In this document: one piece after another, positions 1-5,110 of the stretch
Numbering within the stretch: position 1 is the first letter of the stretch
How the letters are laid out: the number at the start of each line of letters is the position of its first letter
Assembly (NCBI GenBank): GCA_013154135.1
Contig: JAADDB010000151.1
Span: 1 to 5,110, forward strand
Direction: 5' to 3'
DNA: 5,110 nucleotides
Source of the DNA: Chloroflexota bacterium
GTDB taxonomy: Bacteria; Chloroflexota; Anaerolineae; JAADDB01
Notes under the pieces: model-generated
Databases searched by the model: none
What the model was told of the DNA's origin: nothing
The model's input: only the letters and a program-made list of their open reading frames with translations
Position numbers and translations under genes: made by a program

Positions 1-19
1 TTCAGTTGGTAAGGTGCCA

Positions 20-47
20 AAACAAGGGCGTTTTTCGTGCTTCGCCC
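20..47 (-). terminator. Weak terminator candidate after topA
   Basis: On the minus strand GGGCG and CGCCC form a 5-bp GC stem around a 12-nt loop, followed by TTGTTTTGG. It starts about 30 nt after the topA stop. The stem is short and the loop large, so this is only a candidate. The remaining bases from 1 to 75 show no gene, only an 8-bp palindrome TTGCGCAA at 53-60. Confidence 0.3.
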
Positions 48-66
48 GCTGATTGCGCAAAATCTG

Positions 67-87
67 GGTTAATCGTCAATCGTTACT
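67..87 (-). repeat. Heptamer repeat, copy A (overlaps the 3' end of topA)
   Basis: On the minus strand three adjacent 7-mers are read: AGTAACG, ATTGACG, ATTAACC. The first two encode the end of TopA (the final Ser and Asn lie in AGT AAC) and include its TGA stop at 78-76. The extended 69-91 copy matches 2548-2570 on the opposite strand at 21 of 23 positions. Confidence 0.7.
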
Positions 88-2481
88 CATTTTCTCCATC
101 TTCTCCACATCCTCCCGGTTGAACCAGGCACCGCACTTGATGCACTGGGCCTTCTTCTTCCCCTTGGCCACCAGCAACCCCCCACACTTGGGGCACGGTT
201 GAGGCAAGGGGCGATCCCACACGCTGAAGGTGCATTCAGGGTAGCGAGAGCACCCGTAGAAGATCTTGCCCTTGCGTGTGCGCCGGACAACCAAGTCGGC
301 CCCACATTCGGGACATTTGACGCCGATTTTCTCCAAGTAGGGCTTGGTGTTCTTGCACTTAGGGTAATTGGAACAGGCGATGAACTTTCCGTAGCGCCCT
401 GTCTTGATGACCATGGGCGCACCGCAGATCTCGCAGACCTCGCCTGCCGGTTGATCTGGCACCCGACGGTCGGGCATGTTCTTCTCGGCTTCGGCCAGCA
501 TTTGCGAGAAGGGGCCGTAGAAATCCCGCAGCAGCTCGACCCAATCCTGCTCTCCGGCCGCGATCTTGTCCAACCCCTCCTCCATGCGCGCGGTGAAACC
601 CACTTCGAACACGGACGGGAAGTGCTCGACCAGCAGGTCGTTTACGGTGAACCCCAGTTCCGTGGGTACCAAGCTCTTTCCCTGGCGTTCCACATACCCC
701 CGCTGACGCAGGGTGGTGAGGATGGGAGCGTATGTGCTGGGCCGACCGATACCGTGTTCCTCCAGCGCTTTGACCAGGGAGGCTTCGGTGTAGCGGGGCG
801 GCGGTTGGGTGAAGTGCTGCTCCGGGATCAGGCGGATGAGGTCCAACAGCTCCCCAACCGTCAGCTCGGGCACCTGGAATCCCTTGGCGTCTGACTCATC
901 CCCGTTTTCCTTCATGTCCTTGTACACCAGGAGGAACCCGGGGAAGCGGAGCACGGAGCCCCCCGCGCGGAAGAGGTAGGGCTTTTCCCCTTCCGCGGGA
1001 CCGGCCAGGATGTCTACGGTGAGGGTGTCGTACACGGCCGGGGCCATCTGACTGGCCACAAAACGGCGCCAGATGAGGTCGTACAGTTTGTACTGGTCCG
1101 GACGGAGGTAGGGTTTCATCCGCTCGGGTGTGCGGTACACCGACGTCGGCCGGATGGCTTCGTGGGCTTCCTGGGCTCCCTTGGCGCGTGTCTTGTATTT
1201 GGGCGGCTTGGGCGGCACGTGTTCGGGGCCGTACTGTTCCAGGATGAAGGCACGAGCCTCCTTCTGGGCCACATCGGCCACGTGGACCGAATCCGTGCGC
1301 ATGTAGGTAATGAGGCCCACCTGTCCTTCCTCGCCGATGGGAATGCCCTCGTACAGTTGTTGGGCCACCCGCATGGTCTGTTGGGCCGAGAACCCCAAGC
1401 GTCGGGAGGCTTCCTGTTGTAGGGTGCTGGTGGTGAAGGGCGGGGAAGGACGCCGACGGCGTTGGCCGCGTTTGACCTTCTCCACAATGTAGAGGGCGTC
1501 CTTCAACGCCGCGACCACCTGTTGGGCTTCCTCCTCGTTGCGCAGCTTCGGTTCCTTGTTCCGGATGCGGTGCAACTTCGCCCGGAACGTGGGTCGATTC
1601 TCCTGCCCCCTATCCGCGGCTCGGGCCAACTCCGCCTCGATGGTCCAATACTCTTCGGGCACAAACTGTTGGATTTCCCGTTCTCGTTCCACCACCAAGC
1701 GCAAGGCCACGGACTGAACCCGTCCGGCCGAGGTGCCGCTGCGCACCCGCTTCCAGAGGAGAGGGCTCACTTTGTAGCCCACCAAGCGGTCCAGGATGCG
1801 CCGGGCTTGTTGTGCGTTGACCAGGTTCATGTTCACATCCCGGGGGTGCTGGAAGGCCTCCTCAATAGCCGAAGGGGTGATCTCGTGGAAGACGACCCGG
1901 TGGACTTTGTCTTCGGGGATCTGGGCGGCCTGGATGATATGCCAGGCGATGGCCTCTCCTTCCCGGTCGGGGTCGGTGGCCAAGTAGATTTCTTTTGCCC
2001 GCCCGGCTTCTTCCTTGAGCTGTTTGACGACCTCTCGTCGCTCTTTGGGAATGGTGTAGCGGGGTTGGAAGTTGTTGTCCACATCCACGGAAAGGCGGGA
2101 TTTGAGGAGGTCGCGCACATGTCCTTTGGACGCGCGCACCACGTAGTTCCCCCCCAAGAAGCGGCGGATGGTGTTGGCTTTGGTGGGTGATTCAACAATG
2201 ACCAAGCGTTCGATGGGGCGGGAGGGAGTCCCCTTTTTCCGCCGGGATTTCTTTTTCTTCTGGGGCGTGGATTGTTTGGTACGGGTGATGGTAGGGGGCG
2301 GCAGGGTATCGTGTTCTGGCACGCGTCCCAACCGAGTCAACCGCGTCCCACAGACCGGGCATGTGCCCCGGACAACAGGCCGCCCCGATGCGGTGAAATC
2401 GGGTTGTGGATCCTGAATGGGACGTTTAGCCTTGCATTTGAGGCAGTACGCCTCCAGCGTCTTCTGTTCCGAATTCTTCAT
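76..2481 (-). CDS. topA: DNA topoisomerase I (type IA) with an extra N-terminal zinc ribbon
   Basis: Type IA topoisomerase that relaxes negatively supercoiled DNA by transient single-strand cleavage, 801 aa from the chosen start. Numbering from that start: C13/C16 and C41/C44 form an N-terminal zinc-ribbon-like unit (resembling DUF5679, from memory). A Lys/Arg-rich linker follows at about 69-85. The TOPRIM domain starts near 92 with IVESPTKA; its acidic triad is D170, D172, E174 in DPDREGE. SGTSAGRVQS lies at 248-257. The catalytic tyrosine is Y393 in ITYMRTDS, with R395 beside it. Three C-terminal C4 zinc ribbons use C683/686/703/709, C723/726/744/750 and C763/766/780/783. The catalytic core is complete. 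The frame is open upstream to 2616, but the ATG at 2481 has GAGGA 5 nt upstream, while the ATG at 2493 has GAGG only 2 nt away. The extra upstream residues look non-coding and overlap a repeat. The last residues (MSND) and the stop lie in a heptamer repeat. Function is near certain; the start is likely. Confidence 0.97.
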   Translation of the reverse strand: MKNSEQKTLEAYCLKCKAKRPIQDPQPDFTASGRPVVRGTCPVCGTRLTRLGRVPEHDTLPPPTITRTKQSTPQKKKKSRRKKGTPSRPIERLVIVESPTKANTIRRFLGGNYVVRASKGHVRDLLKSRLSVDVDNNFQPRYTIPKERREVVKQLKEEAGRAKEIYLATDPDREGEAIAWHIIQAAQIPEDKVHRVVFHEITPSAIEEAFQHPRDVNMNLVNAQQARRILDRLVGYKVSPLLWKRVRSGTSAGRVQSVALRLVVEREREIQQFVPEEYWTIEAELARAADRGQENRPTFRAKLHRIRNKEPKLRNEEEAQQVVAALKDALYIVEKVKRGQRRRRPSPPFTTSTLQQEASRRLGFSAQQTMRVAQQLYEGIPIGEEGQVGLITYMRTDSVHVADVAQKEARAFILEQYGPEHVPPKPPKYKTRAKGAQEAHEAIRPTSVYRTPERMKPYLRPDQYKLYDLIWRRFVASQMAPAVYDTLTVDILAGPAEGEKPYLFRAGGSVLRFPGFLLVYKDMKENGDESDAKGFQVPELTVGELLDLIRLIPEQHFTQPPPRYTEASLVKALEEHGIGRPSTYAPILTTLRQRGYVERQGKSLVPTELGFTVNDLLVEHFPSVFEVGFTARMEEGLDKIAAGEQDWVELLRDFYGPFSQMLAEAEKNMPDRRVPDQPAGEVCEICGAPMVIKTGRYGKFIACSNYPKCKNTKPYLEKIGVKCPECGADLVVRRTRKGKIFYGCSRYPECTFSVWDRPLPQPCPKCGGLLVAKGKKKAQCIKCGAWFNREDVEKMEKMSND

Positions 2482-2486
2482 CGATT

Positions 2487-2499
2487 TCCTCATATCCTC
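2487..2499 (-). promoter_or_regulatory. Tandem ribosome-binding sites that decide the topA start
   Basis: The minus strand reads GAGGATATGAGGA, followed by AATCG and the ATG at 2481. The second GAGGA has a 5-nt spacer to that ATG. The first GAGG lies only 2 nt from the ATG at 2493 and is too close to serve it. This favours translation from 2481, giving 801 residues, over 2493 (805) or the open-frame limit at 2616 (846). Confidence 0.6.
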
Positions 2500-2551
2500 G
2501 TTACGGGTGGAGCATCGACAACTCAGTAGTCCCGGAATCGGGGTCGTAATG

Positions 2552-2572
2552 AGTAACGCCTGACGATTAAAG
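2552..2572 (+). repeat. Heptamer repeat, copy B (topA leader, inverted relative to A and C)
   Basis: On the plus strand three adjacent 7-mers are read: AGTAACG, CCTGACG, ATTAAAG. With four flanking bases on its left it matches copy A reverse-complemented, differing at two of 23 positions. It lies about 70 bp upstream of the topA start. Confidence 0.7.
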
Positions 2573-2643
2573 GGGCCTCTGATGCCGGCGGACGGGAGAA
2601 AATTCCCCCGAGACACATGAACGACCGCGTATCGCTAACGCCC

Positions 2644-2664
2644 CCTTACTCGTTAATCGTTCCT
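2644..2664 (-). repeat. Heptamer repeat, copy C (abuts the dprA stop)
   Basis: On the minus strand three adjacent 7-mers are read: AGGAACG, ATTAACG, AGTAAGG. The first base is the last base of the dprA TAA stop. Its 16-base core (2646-2661) matches the copy A core (69-84) at 14 of 16 positions in the same orientation. An isolated further unit, CGTAACG, lies at 2499-2505 on the minus strand. Confidence 0.6.
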
Positions 2665-3764
2665 TATCCTCCTACCCTGCGATATTGTTGTGGCCCCACC
2701 TGTCGAACCAGACCTTTGAGCTCCAGCAACGTCAGCGTACTGATGACACGGGCCGTCTCTTCCCCCAGCTCCTGCACCACCTCATCCACGTGTTTGGGGG
2801 CCTCCTCCAGACACGCCAGAATGCGCTCCTCCAACTCCGACGTGGGGATGGTCAACCGGGCCTCCTGCTGTTCCGCCACCATCGTCAAGTCCAGTTCTTC
2901 CAAGATATCCTGGACCGAGGTCACGGCTTTGGCCCCCTCCTGGATGAGCCGGTTGGTCCCCTTGGACGGGTGATGGAAGATAGGGCCGGGCACCGCGAAG
3001 ACCTCTCGTCCCTGTTCCGCGGCAAAGGCCGCGGTGATGAGCGCACCACTCTTCTCCCCGGCTTCCACCACCACCACACCCATGGAGAGTCCGCTAATGA
3101 TACGGTTGCGCGGTGGGAAATTGGATGCCTCGGGCCGCACGTCCAGCGCGTATTCGCTGATGACCGCGCCCTGTTGGACAATGCGCCGGGCCAGCTCCTT
3201 GTGCTGCGCGGGGTACAAGTGCCGGAACCCACTGCCCAAGACCGCGATAGTGCGTCCTCCCGCGTCCAGCGCGGCCCGATGGGCTTCCGCGTCGATGCCC
3301 AACGCCAGCCCGCTGACCACCGTGATCCCCTGGCGGGCCAGACCTTCCCCCAACATGCGAGCGGCCTCCCGTCCGTAGTTGGTGGGGCGGCGGGTGCCCA
3401 CAATCGCGATGGCCCAATCATCCTGGGGCAAGAGCGTTCCCTTCACGTAAAGCACGGGAGGGGGATTATAAATCTGACGCAAGCGCCGAGGGTAATCCTC
3501 ATCCTCCCAGGTGAACACCTGGACATCGGCCCGTTGGAGACGTTCCATTTCCCTGTCCAGGTCTATGCGAGAGCGCAAGGCCAGCAAATTGGCCAGGGAA
3601 CGACGGTCCAACCCGGCCTCCCGCAACTCCTCCGCGGGCGCGTGCCAGGCCTCTTCCAGGGAGCCGAAATAGTCCAGCAGGGCCCGCACGCGAGCGGCCC
3701 CAATGCCTCGGACCATGTTAAAGCCGACCCAGTACTTCCGTTCGCTCACCCTTCCCCCCGACAC
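2664..3764 (-). CDS. dprA: DNA-processing protein DprA (Smf)
   Basis: DprA binds incoming single-stranded DNA in the cytoplasm and loads RecA during natural transformation. It is also widespread in bacteria not known to be competent. The 366-aa product is full length. An N-terminal helical, HhH/SAM-like region (about 10-65, with GIGAARVRALLDYFGS) precedes the Rossmann-like DprA domain (about 85-290). That domain carries VGTRRPTNYG at 122-131, SGLALGIDAEAH at 151-162, GSGFRHLYP at 177-185, FPPRNRIISG at 216-225, KSGALITA at 238-245 and KGTNRLI at 268-274. A C-terminal winged-helix domain (about 308-362) is of the type often seen in DprA. The longest start is GTG at 3764, which has no evident Shine-Dalgarno. 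A second GTG at 3749 has a G-rich stretch directly before it, at poor spacing, and would shorten the protein by 5 residues. It lies 48 bp after rimM and 182 bp before topA; dprA-topA adjacency is common. The stop abuts a heptamer repeat. Confidence 0.96.
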   Translation of the reverse strand: MSGGRVSERKYWVGFNMVRGIGAARVRALLDYFGSLEEAWHAPAEELREAGLDRRSLANLLALRSRIDLDREMERLQRADVQVFTWEDEDYPRRLRQIYNPPPVLYVKGTLLPQDDWAIAIVGTRRPTNYGREAARMLGEGLARQGITVVSGLALGIDAEAHRAALDAGGRTIAVLGSGFRHLYPAQHKELARRIVQQGAVISEYALDVRPEASNFPPRNRIISGLSMGVVVVEAGEKSGALITAAFAAEQGREVFAVPGPIFHHPSKGTNRLIQEGAKAVTSVQDILEELDLTMVAEQQEARLTIPTSELEERILACLEEAPKHVDEVVQELGEETARVISTLTLLELKGLVRQVGPQQYRRVGG

Positions 3765-3812
3765 GTGATAAAACGCGACAGACAGCCCCGGACGACGCGG
3801 CGAGCGGGTCCC

Positions 3813-4352
3813 TCAGCTCCTGCGGGTGGTCTCCACCAACCCGGGGAGCAGGTGGACGGTCATCCGTCCCTTTTCCAGGTCCACGTCCAGGATCACATCC
3901 TTGATCGCGGGCAAGAGGATTTCCCCTTCGGGACCTCGAATGACGTACACGTCGTTGGCCCCGGTGTAGATGATGTGGTCCACCTGGCCCAAGTATTCCC
4001 CTTCATCGGACCAGACGTCCAGGCCCAGGATTTGATACTCGTAATATTCATCCTCCTCCAGGGGCCAGGCCTCCTCTACCGGGATGTGAATCCACGCACC
4101 CCGCCACACATCCGCGCGCGTTCGGTCCGGGATTTCCCGGAACTTGATGAGGAGCCGTTTGCGGTAGGGACGCACACTTTCAACGGTCATCTCGCTCTTC
4201 CGCTCCCCCACCAGGAAACGGGCACCGGGCTGAAAGCGTTGGGGGAAATCCGTGTGGACATCCACCTCCACCTCTCCCCGGATGCCGTGGGGGGAGATGA
4301 TGCGTCCTACGGCCAGGTAGCGTGGTGTTTTGGGTTTGCCCTTGCGTTCCAT
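3813..4352 (-). CDS. rimM: Ribosome maturation factor RimM
   Basis: RimM is a cytoplasmic factor that binds ribosomal protein S19 and assists maturation of the 30S head and 16S rRNA processing. The chosen 179-aa product has both family domains. The N-terminal RimM beta-barrel (about 11-92) opens with the signature VGRIISPHGIRGEV at 15-28. The C-terminal PRC-barrel (about 103-173) has ANDVYVI at 132-138, LLPAI at 146-150 and the closing VHLLPGL. Length is normal for the family. The frame stays open to a GTG at 4433 and an ATG at 4430, but those 27 extra residues are atypical and would be read through a perfect 12-bp hairpin. The ATG at 4352, just before the usual N-terminus, is therefore preferred, although its Shine-Dalgarno is weak (TTGGGA, about 7 nt upstream). 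It follows khpA as in the classical rpsP operon. trmD, the usual next gene, is absent; dprA follows. Function is very secure, the start is probable. Confidence 0.96.
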   Translation of the reverse strand: MERKGKPKTPRYLAVGRIISPHGIRGEVEVDVHTDFPQRFQPGARFLVGERKSEMTVESVRPYRKRLLIKFREIPDRTRADVWRGAWIHIPVEEAWPLEEDEYYEYQILGLDVWSDEGEYLGQVDHIIYTGANDVYVIRGPEGEILLPAIKDVILDVDLEKGRMTVHLLPGLVETTRRS

Positions 4353-4375
4353 GGTTGTATCCCAAGGGAGAATGC

Positions 4376-4410
4376 AAAGGCGGAGACCTCGTCCTGATGT
4401 CTCCGCCTTT
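4376..4410 (-). terminator. Perfect 12-bp hairpin between khpA and rimM (terminator-like or leader element)
   Basis: The arms AAAGGCGGAGAC (4376-4387) and GTCTCCGCCTTT (4399-4410) are exact reverse complements separated by 11 nt, and two or three further pairs are possible inside the loop. The stem is GC-rich with an A-tract paired to a T-tract, as in bidirectional intrinsic terminators. The T-run is only three bases on either strand (then GCATT on the minus strand), so termination may be partial. It lies 53 bp after the khpA stop and ends 24 nt before the rimM ATG. There is no room for a promoter between hairpin and gene, so any rimM mRNA from an upstream promoter should carry it. The hairpin is certain; the role is inferred. 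Confidence 0.5.
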
Positions 4411-4463
4411 CTGTCAGCGCCCTGTGGCATCACCCATTGGCCAGGGTCACAATCAAGCCGAGA

Positions 4464-4691
4464 TCACCCGATCTCCAGCATGACCCGTTTTCCCTGACGG
4501 GTTGCCGCCACCCGCAGGAGAGTACGTATGGCGTTGGCCACACGGCCACCCCGCCCGATCACTCGTCCCATATCCTCAGGTGCCACATAGAGATGGAGGA
4601 CAATGACGTCTCCACGGTCCTCTTCTTCCACCCGCACCTGAGATGGGTCGGTGACCAGGGCCTTTGCAATGAATTCGACCAGTTCTTTCAT
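4464..4691 (-). CDS. khpA: Small KH-domain RNA-binding protein KhpA (YlqC/UPF0109 family)
   Basis: A 75-aa single KH-domain protein of the KhpA family. In Gram-positive bacteria KhpA pairs with KhpB (Jag/EloR) as an RNA chaperone affecting cell division and envelope growth. The start, MKELVEFIAKALV, is characteristic of the family. The KH GxxG loop is visible as VIGRGGR at residues 44-50 (G46, R47, G48, G49), followed by the helix VANAIRTLLRVAA and a final strand. The length is almost exactly that of the family, with no extra domain. The start ATG is preceded by AGGGGG with a 7-nt spacer. It sits between rpsP (47-bp gap) and rimM, the standard position for this gene, and is probably cotranscribed with rpsP. 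An alternative reading frame of 175 codons across this gene and rpsP is not credible. Confidence 0.95.
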   Translation of the reverse strand: MKELVEFIAKALVTDPSQVRVEEEDRGDVIVLHLYVAPEDMGRVIGRGGRVANAIRTLLRVAATRQGKRVMLEIG

Positions 4692-4698
4692 AGGGAAA

Positions 4699-4704
4699 CC
4701 CCCT
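4699..4704 (-). promoter_or_regulatory. Ribosome-binding site of khpA, located in a small hairpin loop
   Basis: On the minus strand this reads AGGGGG with a 7-nt spacer to the khpA ATG. Its five G residues form the loop of a potential GGAAA/TTTCC hairpin (4694-4708). The site supports the start at 4691. Confidence 0.6.
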
Positions 4705-4738
4705 TTCCACAGGGCCTAAGGCCACACGTTCAACAGGT

Positions 4739-4981
4739 TTACTCCAGGACCCCCACCTTGCGCAAGATGCGGGCCACGGCCTCACTGGGCTGCGCGCCCT
4801 GGGAGAGCCAATATCGGGCCCGCTCTTCGTTGACCCGCATGGTCGGCGGTTCGGTGCGGGGGTTGTAGAACCCGATGATTTCCACAAACCGACCATCACG
4901 TGGCGAGCGTGAGTCGGCCACCACAATGCGGTACGACGGTTGATTGCGTGCTCCTTGTCGGCGTAATCGAATGCGAACCAT
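4739..4981 (-). CDS. rpsP: 30S ribosomal protein S16
   Basis: Small-subunit ribosomal protein S16, which binds 16S rRNA early and stabilises 30S assembly. The 80-aa product is full length and reads as a textbook S16. It begins MVRIRLRRQGARNQPSYRIV, continues with the conserved VADSRSPRDGRFVEIIGFYNP segment (about residues 21-41), and ends with the helix containing the YWLSQGAQPSEAVARIL motif. The start ATG at 4981 has a good Shine-Dalgarno, AAGGAG, 9 nt upstream with a GAGG 6 nt upstream. No earlier in-frame start is plausible. It is the first gene of the rpsP-khpA-rimM block here. In many bacteria ffh lies just upstream, but the 129 bases left in the window show no recognisable end of Ffh. 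Confidence 0.97.
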   Translation of the reverse strand: MVRIRLRRQGARNQPSYRIVVADSRSPRDGRFVEIIGFYNPRTEPPTMRVNEERARYWLSQGAQPSEAVARILRKVGVLE

Positions 4982-4987
4982 GAACGA

Positions 4988-4996
4988 CCTCTCCTT
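4988..4996 (-). promoter_or_regulatory. Ribosome-binding site of rpsP
   Basis: On the minus strand this reads AAGGAGAGG, ending 6 nt before the rpsP ATG. It is a strong Shine-Dalgarno match and fixes the start of S16. A TATAAG-like string overlaps its upstream edge but is too close to the start to be a convincing -10 element. Confidence 0.8.
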
Positions 4997-5035
4997 ATAT
5001 GTGTGAAATTCCGGTTTTGGACCTCATTGACCCAC

Positions 5036-5061
5036 AAAACTCGAGCCCCTTGGCGGGACTC
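5036..5061 (-). terminator. Possible intrinsic terminator upstream of rpsP
   Basis: On the minus strand GAGTCCC, loop GCCAA and GGGGCTC form a 7-bp stem (one G-T pair), followed by GAGTTTTG. The stem is good but the T-run is only four and offset by three bases. It could end a gene lying beyond the right edge of the window, or be a leader hairpin of the rpsP transcript. It starts about 80 bp before the rpsP ATG. Confidence 0.35.
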
Positions 5062-5110
5062 CGATATCTTCTCCACGAGGAACGTCACGCGGGACGCGGC
5101 CAACTAAGTG

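Noticed and set aside
1462..2190. Plus-strand open frame of 242 codons opposite topA (with others at 199-894 and 1162-1422)
   Set aside because: These are antisense shadows of the TopA catalytic core, with no start signal and no family resemblance.
2490..2525. Possible topA promoter, TTGTCG with a downstream AGGATA at 17 bp
   Set aside because: The -10 match is poor and the putative start would fall inside or after the ribosome-binding region, so it is not supported.
69..2570. Inverted repeats around topA as ends of an insertion sequence
   Set aside because: There is no transposase between them, topA is a housekeeping gene, and the same heptamers occur a third time beside dprA. A dispersed intergenic repeat fits better than transposon ends.
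3765..3812. Possible rimM terminator with CGCG arms followed by TTTT
   Set aside because: Only four base pairs form before mismatches, around a long loop, so the pairing is not better than chance in GC-rich sequence.
2685..4397. Plus-strand open frame of 570 codons opposite dprA and rimM
   Set aside because: It is entirely antisense to two well-supported conserved genes, its translation is rich in H, Q, R, G and P with no recognisable domain, and long antisense frames are expected in GC-rich DNA.
4353..4433. N-terminal extension of RimM by 27 residues from GTG 4433 or ATG 4430
   Set aside because: There is no Shine-Dalgarno, the residues precede the normal RimM N-terminus, and the DNA forms a perfect hairpin, which fits non-coding leader better.
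4713..4723. Short palindrome GGCCTAAGGCC between rpsP and khpA
   Set aside because: It has five-base arms with a single central base and no T-run. It is too short to call a terminator or operator without other support.
4576..5103. Minus-strand open frame of 175 codons overlapping rpsP and khpA
   Set aside because: It covers S16 and part of KhpA in a different frame. Both of those proteins are textbook family members with good ribosome-binding sites, so this frame is a shadow.

Overview
The window is a compact, GC-rich stretch of bacterial chromosome with five intact genes, all on the minus strand. In transcription order they are rpsP (ribosomal protein S16), khpA (small KH-domain RNA-binding protein), rimM (16S rRNA processing factor), dprA (DNA-processing protein A) and topA (DNA topoisomerase I). 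No RNA gene, CRISPR array, insertion sequence or phage gene was seen. The gene content is housekeeping. The best guess at origin is a (probably thermophilic) member of Chloroflexota, Anaerolineae-like. This rests on the look of the proteins, the TopA N-terminal zinc ribbon and the heptameric intergenic repeats, and it is an inference rather than something the sequence proves.

Layout from the right edge in the direction of transcription: 4982-5110 is non-coding, with a terminator-like hairpin and the rpsP ribosome-binding site. It is followed by rpsP (4981-4739), a 47-bp gap, khpA (4691-4464), and a 111-bp gap with a perfect 12-bp hairpin. Then come rimM (4352-3813), a 48-bp gap, dprA (3764-2664), a 182-bp gap with heptamer repeats, topA (2481-76), and a 75-bp tail holding a weak terminator candidate. 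No gene-free stretch exceeds 300 bases.

Two conserved neighbourhoods meet here. The rpsP-khpA-rimM part is the start of the classical ribosome-assembly operon, but trmD and rplS, which normally follow, are not next. The dprA-topA pair follows instead, an adjacency common in many bacteria. The first block serves translation and ribosome maturation; the second serves DNA handling (ssDNA loading of RecA, relief of negative supercoils).

The least ordinary features are: (1) a four-cysteine zinc-ribbon domain plus a lysine/arginine-rich linker fused in front of the TopA TOPRIM domain; (2) a family of 3 x 7-bp degenerate repeats (consensus near ATTAACG/AGTAACG) touching the ends of dprA and topA, one copy of which supplies the topA stop codon and last residues; (3) the large hairpin between khpA and rimM, placed so close to the rimM start that it must lie in the rimM leader. 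No wholly new multi-gene system was found.
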